Shown: positions 6,903 to 16,221, numbered from the stretch's first letter. The stretch: DNA of 64,000 nt from Dorea sp. AF36-15AT (GCF_003477705.1 NZ_QUDV01000007.1:62001-126000); one strand, 5' to 3'. Notes: generated by a model not told the origin, from the sequence alone. Numbers and translations: made by a program.

Positions 6903-7169
6903 ATGTTTCGATTATGGGCTAAAGAATTTAAAGACAACCGAATGCTCCGTGACACCACAATCTGTGATGAATCTGAGGACACCCGCACACATAAGGTATT
7001 TCATGCATTGGACGAAGTCTGTTATGAGTTTGACCTGAGTAAGCCGATCTGGCTGGACAGCACCATCCAGGAATTCAAGCGCCACGCCAAGGCAAGATTC
7101 TATCAGGATAATTTTGTAGATTCCATTGATTTTGATTATCTGGAGATTCAGGTAATTGAAGAAGATTAA
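6903..7169 (+). CDS. Conserved hypothetical protein, 88 residues
   Basis: Starts at ATG 6903, eight bases after GGGAGG, just downstream of a strong promoter. The protein is soluble, acidic, with no signal or membrane segment: MFRLWAKEFKDNRMLRD at the N-terminus, HKVFHALDEVCYEFDLSKPIWLD in the middle, and FVDSIDFDYLEIQVIEED at the end. It looks like a conserved short Firmicutes protein of unknown function (recognition from memory, not checked). Monocistronic, with a terminator shared with the convergent ABC permease gene. Confidence 0.75.
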   Translation: MFRLWAKEFKDNRMLRDTTICDESEDTRTHKVFHALDEVCYEFDLSKPIWLDSTIQEFKRHAKARFYQDNFVDSIDFDYLEIQVIEED

Positions 7170-7172
7170 ATA

Positions 7173-7220
7173 ACAAACGGGAAGAGCTTCTATTTTATTG
7201 AAGTTTCTTCCCGCTTTTGT
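7173..7220. terminator. Bidirectional terminator
   Basis: ACAAA-CGGGAAGA pairs with TCTTCCCG-CTTTTGT, with an inner CTTC/GAAG stem. T-runs are present on both strands; it serves the genes ending at 7169 (+) and 7223 (-). Confidence 0.85.
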
Positions 7221-7222
7221 AT

Positions 7223-8644
7223 TTATTCTGTTTTTATTGCTGCTAAAGGACTTAACTTCATCGCCCGGAGTGCCGGAAAGAATCCGGCCAGCGTACCGAT
7301 CAATGTAGCAAATGCAATCGCTACCAGCACCAGCCATATTGGAATATACGACAGATTGCCTTCTATTCCCATGGCCGCTCCATGACCTGTCAGAAAGTTA
7401 ATGATCGCTGACAGAATATAACTCAGCACCATACCTGCCACCCCACCGATCAGTCCGATAGAAGCAGCTTCTATCAGAAACATTTCCCGGATATTTTTCA
7501 GACTGCATCCCAGTACCTTGATGATTCCGATTTCTTTGGTACGTTCGTAAATGGACATCATCATAGTGTTGGCAATACCGATAGCAGCCACTAACAGTGA
7601 TACTGCGCCGATGCCGCCAAGCACAGCCTGGATCATGCCCATCTGCTTCTTGGCACTCTCCATATACTCTGCATTGGTACTTGCATTATATCCCATTGAC
7701 CGGATGCCGGACACAACCTCATCAAGCTTATCCTGATCATCAACCTTAACTTTCGCCGAACTGTAGCAGAAATCTTTATAAGGTTTCCCATTTTTCGTCG
7801 TTGGCTGACCAGGAATCGCACGACCGTTAAATTCTTTTTTCAGTACCTGTTTCAAGGTATCCAGATCGCAATAAATATTCTGATAACCTGTTTTATAGTT
7901 CTCCGGATCTCCTGCTATCACGCCGCAGGCTCTCACTGCATGTTTCTGGACAGCCTTCTGTGTCTGACTGCCATCACTGCTGCCACTACTGTCAGCAGAA
8001 CCGTCTGTCGTCCCAAAAGCCTGTGTATTCTGCGCCGCATAATATCCGTCCTGATCTAACACCAGAAATACGCTGTCTTTTTCCAGATCAATATCTGCCA
8101 GTTCTCCTGTTTCATAATAGCTGTTGGTGCCACTTTTATCCGTAAAATTCGTAATGACTCCATTTCCATATATCAATTCTAAATTGCCGCTGTTCGATTT
8201 CGGCAGTCGACCGCCCTCTTTCAGATCCAGCTTCAAAGCCTTTAGATCCTCCGGTTTCATAGCAACCAATTCTGCCCATCCTTCATAGCCGCCTTTGAGC
8301 AGCAGCACAGACATATCATATTCCGGCGAAACACTTGTCACATGATCCAATTTGGCCAGTTCTGCAACCGCACTGTCATTCAACCTTTTTTCAGAGGCTT
8401 CATCGGAAGAATCACCGGAATAAAACATGCTTTCACCGCTTGCGATACCAGTTACATTAATCGTATTCATCCCTCCGGCATCTTCAATTTCCTGCAGCAT
8501 GGCCTGTTGAAGCCCAAGCCCCAGTGAGATCATGACGACAATAGAAGTTGTACCGATCATGACGCCGAGAACGGTCAGAAATGTCCGGAGCTTTCTCCGC
8601 TTCAGATTATTGATGCTCATCCTCAGAAGGTCCATCCAGTTCAT
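7223..8644 (-). CDS. ABC transporter permease, MacB/FtsX type
   Basis: 473 residues. An N-terminal transmembrane helix (RTFLTVLGVMIGTTSIVVMISLGLGLQ, about 20-46) is followed by a large extracytoplasmic MacB_PCD domain (about 50-335), then three C-terminal helices of the FtsX fold (GAVSLLVAAIGIANTMMMSIYERTKEIGIIK, and two more to 465). It works with the ATPase encoded at 10124-10858 and the CARDB-like subunit at 8607-10124, which it overlaps by 38 bp. The substrate is unknown; such systems export peptides or lipids, or act on the envelope mechanically. Confidence 0.9.
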   Translation of the reverse strand: MNWMDLLRMSINNLKRRKLRTFLTVLGVMIGTTSIVVMISLGLGLQQAMLQEIEDAGGMNTINVTGIASGESMFYSGDSSDEASEKRLNDSAVAELAKLDHVTSVSPEYDMSVLLLKGGYEGWAELVAMKPEDLKALKLDLKEGGRLPKSNSGNLELIYGNGVITNFTDKSGTNSYYETGELADIDLEKDSVFLVLDQDGYYAAQNTQAFGTTDGSADSSGSSDGSQTQKAVQKHAVRACGVIAGDPENYKTGYQNIYCDLDTLKQVLKKEFNGRAIPGQPTTKNGKPYKDFCYSSAKVKVDDQDKLDEVVSGIRSMGYNASTNAEYMESAKKQMGMIQAVLGGIGAVSLLVAAIGIANTMMMSIYERTKEIGIIKVLGCSLKNIREMFLIEAASIGLIGGVAGMVLSYILSAIINFLTGHGAAMGIEGNLSYIPIWLVLVAIAFATLIGTLAGFFPALRAMKLSPLAAIKTE

Positions 8645-10124
8645 CCAGCAAATCCTCCTCTTCCTCTGCTAATTTCTGAGATTTCTTTTTCTTTTTGATC
8701 ACTACTGCTGCCACAATGCCTGCAATGATCAAAATCACAAGAACGATCGGAACAATCGGAAGTCCACCGGCCGCATTCTCTTCCGGCATCTCGTCTACCA
8801 CCGCATCGTCTGTCGCCTCAGTTACAGTAAAGTTAAATGTCTGTTCCGTTGTAGACACTGTTCCTGCTTCATCTTCATAAGAAAGTGTCATCTTCACCTG
8901 TCCATCTCCCTGTGTTGCCTGTATTCCCTCAAGCATCACATCAATTGAAGTACTGGAACCCGGCTCCAGATTGCCGAGAAATGTTTCATTTTTCTTGATA
9001 TCCTCGCCTTCGAAAATAGCTTTTGCATTATACAGCTTAATTCGTCCCAGATTATACAGATTGCAGGATACATTTGCCTCTTCACCTATAGCTATGCTCT
9101 CCGGAGTAATCTCAAATTCGCTGAATTCGAATCTTGCATCCTGTTTCACCGGAATGGATATGCTCGAAGAAGCCTCGATCTGTGATGCATTGGCATCTTC
9201 GTATTTCATACTCACATTAATGCTGTATGGCTTCTGTACCAGATCTGCCTTCGCATTCAGATCGATCGATATATCTGCAGTGCCATTTGCAGCAATTCCA
9301 TCCAGATAAATGGAATTTGAACCAGACGATGGTAAAAATGCAGGTGCAGTAGTCTGCTCATCACTGCCTTCTGTCGGTGCTTCCAGCTCAAACAGCATAT
9401 TGCCGACTCTGCTGGATTTGGATGTGTTTTTCAGATGAAGTGTCAGTGTAAAATCACTTCCTGCCTTTACATCAGCAGGATTGGTAGTAAATCCGGTCAC
9501 GATAACTCTCGGAACAGAACCATTGCCGGAAGCTTCACCGCCTCCGCCGCCACTGTACACCGCATCTCCATTGTCTACGCCGCCGGCATATGCATCAATG
9601 TTTCCGCCATCATTTGAACCACCTGCTGACTGTCCTGAATTATCGCTCTTCGAATCCTCCTTCTGGGATTCCGGTTTTGCACTGGTATTCACACTGTAGG
9701 TTACTTTATCATCATAGACTTTTTCGCCGCTTTCATTTTCCGCTGTCACTGCAAATGTCAGACGGTATGTCTTATCTCCCGCATCATCACGTTGTGTGAA
9801 ATTAAACTTTACGCTTCCGCTATCACCTGCATTCAGCTCCGGGATGGATGCCTCATAGCTCTGATACTCTGTCTTAAACGGCCATTTATCTGTATTCTTT
9901 TTCAGTACCGGTTCTACCTTGATATTCTTCAGTGTCTGATCACTGTTATTCGCAACATTCAGTACAAAATCCTGCGCTTTTTGATACTGATAAGTCTGTA
10001 CTTTATTCCCCGGTGTAGTTACTTTAAGTACTGCATCTGCTGCTTTTGCCGGCAGTATCCCCACTGTGCCCACAAGCATTGCTGCAATACACAAACTCAT
10101 CAGCCATCTGCTTACTCTCTTCAT
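8607..10124 (-). CDS. Secreted, membrane-anchored CARDB/NEW3-like subunit of the ABC exporter
   Basis: 505 residues. A signal peptide (MKRVSRWLMSLCIAAMLVGTVGI...AKA, about 1-28) is followed by several beta-sandwich modules typical of COG1361/CARDB proteins: one at about 35-145 (LKVTTPGNKVQTYQYQKAQDF), a low-complexity Ser/Gly linker (155-205), then at 205-320 and 330-430. A C-terminal transmembrane helix (IVPIVLVILIIAGIVAAVVI) ends in a Lys-rich stretch and an acidic tail. It overlaps the permease gene by 38 bp and the ATPase gene by one base, so the three are translationally coupled. Probably an accessory adaptor facing the cell wall. Confidence 0.82.
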   Translation of the reverse strand: MKRVSRWLMSLCIAAMLVGTVGILPAKAADAVLKVTTPGNKVQTYQYQKAQDFVLNVANNSDQTLKNIKVEPVLKKNTDKWPFKTEYQSYEASIPELNAGDSGSVKFNFTQRDDAGDKTYRLTFAVTAENESGEKVYDDKVTYSVNTSAKPESQKEDSKSDNSGQSAGGSNDGGNIDAYAGGVDNGDAVYSGGGGGEASGNGSVPRVIVTGFTTNPADVKAGSDFTLTLHLKNTSKSSRVGNMLFELEAPTEGSDEQTTAPAFLPSSGSNSIYLDGIAANGTADISIDLNAKADLVQKPYSINVSMKYEDANASQIEASSSISIPVKQDARFEFSEFEITPESIAIGEEANVSCNLYNLGRIKLYNAKAIFEGEDIKKNETFLGNLEPGSSTSIDVMLEGIQATQGDGQVKMTLSYEDEAGTVSTTEQTFNFTVTEATDDAVVDEMPEENAAGGLPIVPIVLVILIIAGIVAAVVIKKKKKSQKLAEEEEDLLDELDGPSEDEHQ

Positions 10125-10858
10125 TACTCTTTACCCTCCGTTTCTTTTTCTCCCCCGGCTTCGGCCAATTCCCGATTGTCCTCCACCTTCACAATCTTAC
10201 CATCTATAATATGAAATACCCGGTCCGCGTAAGACGCCAGATGATTATCATGAGTCACCATGACAAGCGTCATATGCTGTTCTCTTACCACCTTTTGCAT
10301 AAGCCGCATTACTTCTTCTGATGTATGAGAATCCAAATTTCCCGTTGGTTCATCCGCAAAGATAATATCCGGTTCTACAACCAATGCCCTTGCAACGCCT
10401 ACTCGCTGCTGCTGTCCGCCGGACATCTGCTTCGGCAAATGCTTCGCGTGCTTCTCAAGTCCTACTAACCGCAGCATCTTTTCTGCCTTTTTCAGCCTTT
10501 TTTCTTTCGCTTCTCCTCGAAAGCTGAGCGGTAATGCTACATTTTCCAGTGCATCCATCGTTCCTAACAGATGAAAAGATTGAAAGATAAAGCCAACATG
10601 CTCCCGTCGAAATGTAACCAGCTGCTCTTCGTTCAGTTTCTCAATATGATGACCGCTGATGATCACTTCTCCTTTTGTGGGTCTCTCCAGACCTGCAAGC
10701 ATATTTAATAATGTAGATTTGCCGGAACCGGAAGTTCCGACGATTGCACAAAACTCTCCTTCGTATATGGTAAAATCCACGCCATCCAGCGCACGGACTA
10801 CTTCATTACCCAGTCGGTACAGCTTATACAGATGCTTCACTTCTATAACCTTCCTCAT
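10124..10858 (-). CDS. ABC transporter ATP-binding protein, MacB/LolD type
   Basis: 244 residues. Walker A GTSGSGKST (about 42-50), Q-loop (FIFQSFHLLG), signature MSGGQQQRVGVARAL, Walker B DIIFADEPTGNLDS, H-loop MVTHD. First gene of the three-gene exporter operon; start ATG 5 nt after AGGAGG. The C-terminus is Glu-rich. The upstream gap to the divergent gene at 11016 holds a palindrome, TACCAA-N6-TTGGTA (about 10909-10926), that could be an operator. Confidence 0.92.
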   Translation of the reverse strand: MRKVIEVKHLYKLYRLGNEVVRALDGVDFTIYEGEFCAIVGTSGSGKSTLLNMLAGLERPTKGEVIISGHHIEKLNEEQLVTFRREHVGFIFQSFHLLGTMDALENVALPLSFRGEAKEKRLKKAEKMLRLVGLEKHAKHLPKQMSGGQQQRVGVARALVVEPDIIFADEPTGNLDSHTSEEVMRLMQKVVREQHMTLVMVTHDNHLASYADRVFHIIDGKIVKVEDNRELAEAGGEKETEGKE

Positions 10859-10908
10859 AACTTCCTCCTCTCCCCCTTGAATATCACCAGTATACCGATA
10901 AATACCAA

Positions 10909-10926
10909 AGAATATTGGTAGTATTT
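10909..10926. promoter_or_regulatory. Palindrome in the divergent gap 10859-11015
   Basis: TACCAA-N6-TTGGTA between the ABC operon and the gene at 11016. Possible operator for a regulator not encoded nearby. Position and symmetry are the only evidence. Confidence 0.3.
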
Positions 10927-11015
10927 TCTTAATATTCTATGAATATTTCCCGATTGTCAATCCTTTACCTAACTGTTATGATGAAAGTAATCAAAAAACG
11001 AACGGAGATGCTCTT

Positions 11016-11675
11016 ATGAATGATATTTCCATAACCGAAGCTTATTTTGTATACAGTGTCCGGGGCAAAGGCAAGCTTTCGGGCAATGACTGTCGAAAAG
11101 TAACCGGACTTCTCACAGCAGCCCTCTGGGAAATGACACAGAATGGACTGCTCACGCTCACCGATAACAGACTCTGTCTAAACGATGTCGAACACTTTAC
11201 CAGATCCTGGTTTCAGCCGCTCTATGAACACATCAGGGAAATGGAATCAAACGACCTCTCCTCGCTTCTGCAGGATTATTGCAGCAGCTGGTCAGACCGA
11301 CATCTAAATGCACTCTCCAACGAAATCGGACTCGTGCTTGAGAAGCAGAAACTGGTTACTCGCGCAAAGCTCGGTATTTTTAATGGCAGGACTTATTTCA
11401 TGCCTCACCAGTCTGCCATTCCGGGGCTGAATGCTGAACTACAGGTCGATATCCTGTATCAGAACCCGGTTTCCGCAGACACTGCTTTTCTATGGCTCCT
11501 GCTGGAGCAGGGACAATGCATTCCATCGGACATTTCCGGAGATATGCGGGATACATTTGCGAGTAAAATAAAAGAAGCCCTCACAGAAGGTGCCGATTCG
11601 GCACTCATTTCTGCAAAAGCTCTGTTAGATCTGACCTTTTCACTCATGAAAAAAGGGCATCTGATCATGGATTAG
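11016..11675 (+). CDS. Hypothetical protein, possibly GPP34-like
   Basis: 219 residues, no signal or membrane segment. Start ATG 8 nt after GGAG. Predicted mostly helical, with an N-terminal block reminiscent of GPP34 proteins (ALWEMTQNGLLTL, residues about 35-47) and a middle segment EKQKLVTRAKLGIFNGRTYFMP resembling the family's 'LGLF..RYP' strand pair. The resemblance is weak and I would not assign function; GPP34 proteins bind phosphoinositide-like lipids in eukaryotes and are of unknown role in bacteria. It ends 15 bp before the convergent spoVAE gene. Confidence 0.6.
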   Translation: MNDISITEAYFVYSVRGKGKLSGNDCRKVTGLLTAALWEMTQNGLLTLTDNRLCLNDVEHFTRSWFQPLYEHIREMESNDLSSLLQDYCSSWSDRHLNALSNEIGLVLEKQKLVTRAKLGIFNGRTYFMPHQSAIPGLNAELQVDILYQNPVSADTAFLWLLLEQGQCIPSDISGDMRDTFASKIKEALTEGADSALISAKALLDLTFSLMKKGHLIMD

Positions 11676-11690
11676 AATTGTATGAAAACT

Positions 11691-12047
11691 TTATTTCTTC
11701 ATCTGTGGCTCGAATACCCAGGATGCCAGATACCCAAAGATCAGCGCGGCTGCGATTCCGGCTGCGCTGGCTTTGAATCCTCCTGTGAAGATCCCGATCA
11801 CGCCATCTTTTTCTACCGCTTCTTTTACACCACAAAACAGCGTATTGCCAAATCCCAGCAACGGTACGCTTGCACCTGCTCCGGCAAATTTCTGAAATGG
11901 TTCATATACGCCAAAGAATCCTAGTACTGCTCCACTGCACACTAACAGTACCATAATGCGTCCCGGCATCAGCTTGGTTCGATCCAGCAGAATCTGAACG
12001 AATGCGCAGATCAGTCCACCCACCCAGAATGCATTTACATAATCCAT
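11691..12047 (-). CDS. spoVAE: Stage V sporulation protein AE (SpoVAEb type)
   Basis: 118-residue membrane protein with four hydrophobic segments. The family signature GVYEPFQKFAGAGASVPLLGFGN and the following GFKASAAGIAAALIFGYLASWVF are clear. It is part of the SpoVA channel that moves Ca-dipicolinate into the forespore during sporulation and out at germination. The ATG abuts the spoVAD stop (TAAATG). Expressed with spoVAD from a sigma-G-like promoter at 13129-13158. Confidence 0.93.
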   Translation of the reverse strand: MDYVNAFWVGGLICAFVQILLDRTKLMPGRIMVLLVCSGAVLGFFGVYEPFQKFAGAGASVPLLGFGNTLFCGVKEAVEKDGVIGIFTGGFKASAAGIAAALIFGYLASWVFEPQMKK

Positions 12048-13088
12048 TTACTCCACCTCCTGTTTCTTACCGGACGGCTCGTGTTCCAGTACGATTCCAT
12101 GAGCGATTCCCGGCACGCTCTCGCCTTCATTGTAACTGACAGTTGACATGAGCGCACCTGTCGGAACAAATAATACACGCTTCCATTCTCCGGTTCTGAG
12201 CTTTGGTAAAATATATGCTGCAAGCGTCGTTGCTGCGCAGCCACATCCACTGCCGCCAGAATGCGTATCCTGGGTCTGCTGATTAAAGATTGTCATGCCA
12301 CAGTCCATATGATTCTGCGTCAGATCAATCTTCCGCTTCCGCATCAGATCCAGCAGAATGCTCTGCCCTACGTATCCCAGATCTCCTGTTATAATCCGGT
12401 CATAATCTTCTGGACTGTGTCCCATATCTTTCAGATTCACTGCAATCGTATCCGCAGCTGCCGGAGCCATACAGGCTCCCATATTCTGGGAATCTTTTAA
12501 CCCATAGTCCACGATTTTCCCTATCGTAAGTCCTGCGATTTTCACATTACTTTTCTTATTGCCAACCAGAAATGCACCGCTTCCAGTCACCGTCCACTGT
12601 GCAGACAAGGGTCGCTGGTTCGCATAGCTTAATGGAAACCGAAATTCCTTCTCTGCCGTTCCAAAATGACTGGATGTCACAGCGAGCATCCGTTCTCCAT
12701 ATCCTGCTGCCACGCACATAGCTGCAAGTGCCAGTGCCTCACCGGATGTAGAACAAGCTCCGAACAATCCAAACAACGGAATCTGCAAACTTTCTGCTCC
12801 CATCGATGTAGCAATCCCCTGACGCAGCAGATCACCGCCAAAAAGATAGCGTACCTGCTCTGGTGTTACATTAGCCTTATGAAGTGCGTGCACACACGCT
12901 TCCCTCTGCATAACGCCTTCTGCCAGTTCCCATGTTTCCTCCCCAAAAAGGTTGGTCTCATCAAATGTATCAAATAGCTCTCCTAATGGTCCTTCACTCT
13001 CTTTCTTTCCCACTACTGATGCGCTGCTCATAATATAAGGAGCCTCGGCAAATACTATGCTCTGGGCTCCCTTTGTTCTCTGAATCAT
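12048..13088 (-). CDS. spoVAD: Stage V sporulation protein AD
   Basis: 346 residues with a thiolase-like fold, the dipicolinate-binding subunit of the SpoVA complex. Landmarks: AQSIVFAEAPYIMSSASVVG (N-terminus), SLQIPLFGLFGACSTSGEALALAAM (the 'ACST' region), YGLKDSQNMGACMAPAAADT, HMDCGMTIFNQQTQDTHSGGSGCGC, ending in a SVPGIAHGIVLEHE strand. Length is as in B. subtilis. First gene of a two-gene block with spoVAE, separated from spoVAA-AB-AC by about 22 kb. Start ATG six bases after AGGTGG. Confidence 0.95.
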   Translation of the reverse strand: MIQRTKGAQSIVFAEAPYIMSSASVVGKKESEGPLGELFDTFDETNLFGEETWELAEGVMQREACVHALHKANVTPEQVRYLFGGDLLRQGIATSMGAESLQIPLFGLFGACSTSGEALALAAMCVAAGYGERMLAVTSSHFGTAEKEFRFPLSYANQRPLSAQWTVTGSGAFLVGNKKSNVKIAGLTIGKIVDYGLKDSQNMGACMAPAAADTIAVNLKDMGHSPEDYDRIITGDLGYVGQSILLDLMRKRKIDLTQNHMDCGMTIFNQQTQDTHSGGSGCGCAATTLAAYILPKLRTGEWKRVLFVPTGALMSTVSYNEGESVPGIAHGIVLEHEPSGKKQEVE

Positions 13089-13128
13089 ATCTGTCCACCT
13101 TCCATAGCTTAAGCCTTGTGTTATGGCT

Positions 13129-13158
13129 TAGTATGGAATGATTTTCTATTTTTATACA
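13129..13158 (-). promoter_or_regulatory. Sigma-G-like promoter of spoVAD-spoVAE
   Basis: Minus-strand TGTATA (13153-13158), 17-bp spacer, CATACTA (13129-13135). The sigma-G consensus is TGAATA-N17/18-CATACTA. The -10 lies in an interrupted palindrome (TTCCATACTAAGCC with GGCTTAAGCTATGGAA) that reaches to the ribosome site of spoVAD. Confidence 0.75.
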
Positions 13159-13201
13159 TCTGCCTCTTTCGCAGCAGCTATTTTATCCAATGTTTTCTGC
13201 C

Positions 13202-14173
13202 TTATTCTGCCTTGATAAAATGCAAAAAATTCTCATTATAAATCTTATCCAACATCTTGTTATCCAGTCCCAGTCCATGCATGGTGCGGTCTGTTGCACT
13301 GATATAGTAGCCGTCTGGTCTCAGCGGATAGTCACCCTTAGTCTCCAGAAATTCCGTGATCAGCCGTATTCTTGACCGGCTTTCTTCCATAGATAACAGC
13401 TTCGGTTCTTCTGCTACCAGTACCCTGGCTCCGATATCAGATCCGTAGCAGATCCTGTCCTGATATTTTTCAAAAAATCGGGTTGCATGCTCTCTGTCCT
13501 CCGACAGGTTATAGAACAGTTCACTTCCCGGTGTAATATCAATCCTTACATTCTCAAATTGATCCAACAACTCTGATAATCTCGGTAACTGTCTGGACAT
13601 AAAATAAAAATGCGGGAATAAGATACGAAGCTTTGGATGCCGCTCCAATACGTTCTGCATTTGCCGGTATTGATCTTCATTATTCACATAGGTCTCATCG
13701 TAAAACCAGCCCGCCTTCTTCGCAAATTCTGTTACCTGCGACGCATCCCAGAATTCTTCCGGATCATTCACATGCATATACACCGGTATCTGCTCCTGTT
13801 CCAGATATGCCCAGTAATCCTCCCACACCGACTGATCAAAATCCGGAATTGGATAATATTTGCGAATATTTGGCTTACCTTCCAACATCTTGATTCCTGT
13901 ACAGCCTTTTGTCATAAGATTTCGCGCTTCCCATACAAGCGCTGTCCTAAGTTCATCTTCAGGCAGTCGGTATAATTCTCTTCTGATTCCTCCAAATATA
14001 TAGACCGGCACCGGACACTGTTCTCTGTAGCGAAATGCATCCCCCAGCACCTCACGTCCCGCATTGTCCGGAATGCATTGCAATGCGATTCCGTCATAAT
14101 GATATTCTTCCACAATCTGGTTTAATCGGTCTGCCCCCATGTATTCTATATAATGAATATGTCCGTCTATCAT
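13202..14173 (-). CDS. Amidohydrolase family protein (TIM-barrel metal-dependent hydrolase)
   Basis: 323 residues, Amidohydrolase_2 type. The N-terminal metal site HIH (MIDGHIHYIEYMG) is at residues 4-6, with further candidate ligands in PVYMHVNDPEEF, ILFPHFYFMSRQL and the Asp of ICYGSDIG. The family hydrolyses or decarboxylates cyclic or aromatic substrates; the substrate cannot be told here. Start ATG nine bases after AGGAGG. It lies upstream of spoVAD on the same strand but is separated from it by the sigma-G promoter, so it is probably a separate unit. Confidence 0.82.
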   Translation of the reverse strand: MIDGHIHYIEYMGADRLNQIVEEYHYDGIALQCIPDNAGREVLGDAFRYREQCPVPVYIFGGIRRELYRLPEDELRTALVWEARNLMTKGCTGIKMLEGKPNIRKYYPIPDFDQSVWEDYWAYLEQEQIPVYMHVNDPEEFWDASQVTEFAKKAGWFYDETYVNNEDQYRQMQNVLERHPKLRILFPHFYFMSRQLPRLSELLDQFENVRIDITPGSELFYNLSEDREHATRFFEKYQDRICYGSDIGARVLVAEEPKLLSMEESRSRIRLITEFLETKGDYPLRPDGYYISATDRTMHGLGLDNKMLDKIYNENFLHFIKAE

Positions 14174-14204
14174 AAACCACGACCTCCTGTCACACTTTAA
14201 ACTT

Positions 14205-14966
14205 CTATTCTAACTCTTCTAACCATGCCATTTTAGCAAGTAATATTGCGGAAATTGGCATCACAAGCACACACGCAATCGCTCCGAAAAACATAGATAC
14301 GCAATTTTGAAACAAAATTTTCGAATTCAACAGCAGCTCCATTGAGTACTTTTGCATCTTCAGATATGAAAAAAGAAGTAATGATTCACCAAGATATGCA
14401 AAAAGTAACGTATTCACCGTCGTTCCAATCACTTCACTACCAATATGCATGCCACTTTTAATCATTTCTGTAATCGTAATATCCGGTTTATGGTTCTTCA
14501 CCTCATATACAGATACCGTAACTGTAAGAGACATATCCAGTACCGCTCCTAATGTACTTAATATGATGATAGATGCCATAACATTTTTCATGCTAATACC
14601 TAAATTTACATTGTAATAATAAAGCACATCTTCTCCTACCGCCTGTATCTCATTCAGACCTCCAATTTCCGTTCTCCACACAACACCATAAATAAAAACA
14701 AATAACACGCTCATTGTGACCACAACAGCAACAAATGCACTCCACGTTTTTATATTCGAACCATTTTGGTAAAATAAGGTAATACAAGAAACGGCTCCAC
14801 TCGCTCCGATTGTAACCAACAGTGAAGGTACACCAATTGCCATAAGAAAAATGCTCAAGCTAAGAAGCAGGAGATTACCACATAGAGCAATCAATGATAT
14901 CGCACCTCTCTCGCCTCCAACAATTATAACAGAAAACAATAAAATCAAACCAAGTATACCTAACAT
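14205..14966 (-). CDS. YibE/F family membrane protein (second of a pair)
   Basis: 253 residues starting at ATG 14966, six bases after AGGAG; a longer frame to 15038 exists but lies within the previous gene. Seven or eight hydrophobic segments. The family core VSVYEVKNHKPDITITEMIKSGMHIGSEVIGTTVNTLLFAYLG matches its partner. It overlaps the upstream yibE/F gene by seven bases. The function of YibE/F proteins is not established; pairs of this kind may form a heteromeric membrane complex. Confidence 0.82.
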   Translation of the reverse strand: MLGILGLILLFSVIIVGGERGAISLIALCGNLLLLSLSIFLMAIGVPSLLVTIGASGAVSCITLFYQNGSNIKTWSAFVAVVVTMSVLFVFIYGVVWRTEIGGLNEIQAVGEDVLYYYNVNLGISMKNVMASIIILSTLGAVLDMSLTVTVSVYEVKNHKPDITITEMIKSGMHIGSEVIGTTVNTLLFAYLGESLLLFSYLKMQKYSMELLLNSKILFQNCVSMFFGAIACVLVMPISAILLAKMAWLEELE

Positions 14967-16030
14967 GATTTTCTCCTTTTTTTCACAGACAGTTTCATAA
15001 AAATGGTTGTAATAAATATCGAAACCGGGATCGTCCATACAATTCCTATACTTTCAACCAAAAAGCGACACAACTCACAGGGAATATACAATTTAACAAT
15101 CGTTACAAACCGGATATCATTATTCATTCGAATCAGAAAAGTGGGAATCAAACCACTGCCAAATACAAATAGCAACACATTAATCATCGTCCCCATAATA
15201 TCATAGCCTATTTTTCTTCCTGATTTAAAAAGTTCAAGAAATGTGACATCCGGTTTCTGTTTTACGATTTCACCTAACGCCGCTGCTATAGCGACGGCAA
15301 CATCCATAATGGCACCCAATCCGGATAACAATATTTCCGCATGGAACATATCATCCGGATTATCAATGCTTCCCAGATATTCCATCGTTGAGTAATCCAG
15401 TTCCTGTACATGTCTGATAACCAAATCAAACATCCCCATGATCAATACAAGCACACATAAGGTTGACAACAATGCCGCCCACGTCTTCTTATTCACGCCA
15501 TTCAAACCAACTAATGTCACTATGGCAAATAGAATAACGATTTTGTTACAGATTGCCACCACATTTGATGTATTATCTGCTTTCAGGAAAAACACCGCAA
15601 ATATCATAATATTGATTCCAACTGTTATTATCGTTAATATCCCTTTTCGTCCTGCCGCTTCCACAAGTACGAAAATCAAAATTCCCAACAGCATTACAAG
15701 CTCTGTATCCCGTTTTACTCCCTTGATTCCAGAACCACTTACAAATACTTTATCTCCTTTGTGATATTTCTGCTTTAACATTTCTGTATATGTATACTCA
15801 TTGGAAAAATGCACTGTTTTTCCCTTTTTTTCACCATTTAAAATAATCCCTTGCATCTTTTGGCTATATTTCTTCTCTGCTGTTCCCCGGGTGCTTTTTC
15901 CTTCTACTTCTCTGGTTGTCTCAACTTTCGTCAACTTTGCAATTGGAGTAGTATACAGCCAGGTATCATTCATTATAAAAACAATCGCTACCAAATACAA
16001 AATGCCAAATATATAATATTTCTTCTTCAT
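14960..16030 (-). CDS. YibE/F family membrane protein (first of a pair)
   Basis: 356 residues. One N-terminal helix (IFGILYLVAIVFIMNDTWLY) is followed by an extracytoplasmic OB-like segment (about 30-115, with QKMQGIILNGEKKGKTVHFSNEY and YHKGDKVFVSG), then about seven helices and the conserved motif DVAVAIAAALGEIVKQKPDVTFLELFKSGRKIGYDIMGTMINVLLF. Family function unknown. Start ATG five bases after AGGAG. Translationally coupled to the downstream partner. Confidence 0.85.
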   Translation of the reverse strand: MKKKYYIFGILYLVAIVFIMNDTWLYTTPIAKLTKVETTREVEGKSTRGTAEKKYSQKMQGIILNGEKKGKTVHFSNEYTYTEMLKQKYHKGDKVFVSGSGIKGVKRDTELVMLLGILIFVLVEAAGRKGILTIITVGINIMIFAVFFLKADNTSNVVAICNKIVILFAIVTLVGLNGVNKKTWAALLSTLCVLVLIMGMFDLVIRHVQELDYSTMEYLGSIDNPDDMFHAEILLSGLGAIMDVAVAIAAALGEIVKQKPDVTFLELFKSGRKIGYDIMGTMINVLLFVFGSGLIPTFLIRMNNDIRFVTIVKLYIPCELCRFLVESIGIVWTIPVSIFITTIFMKLSVKKRRKSC

Positions 16031-16142
16031 ATCCGCTCCTCATATAGCTTTTTCTTGAAAACAGTCCTTATTTTATCACAACAATTACTTTTGTCAACCA
16101 AATGTGAAAACCATTTTTAATTTCACTTTTATCATTTTTCCA

Positions 16143-16171
16143 TTGACGCGAATACGATTTCGGACTATAAT
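16143..16171 (+). promoter_or_regulatory. Promoter of the MATE gene
   Basis: TTGACG (16143-16148), 17-bp spacer, TATAAT (16166-16171), about 50 bp before the ATG. Confidence 0.85.
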
Positions 16172-16221
16172 TTACGGTATTTACGCTAGGGATTATCTTC
16201 ATATCCGGAGGATTTATAATT

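Noticed and set aside
10124..10321. Plus-strand ORFs over the ABC ATPase
   Set aside because: Shadow of the minus-strand gene, with no supporting start signals.
13109..13139. RNA hairpin controlling spoVAD translation
   Set aside because: One arm is the sigma-G-like -10, so that arm would not be transcribed; treated as a DNA palindrome only.
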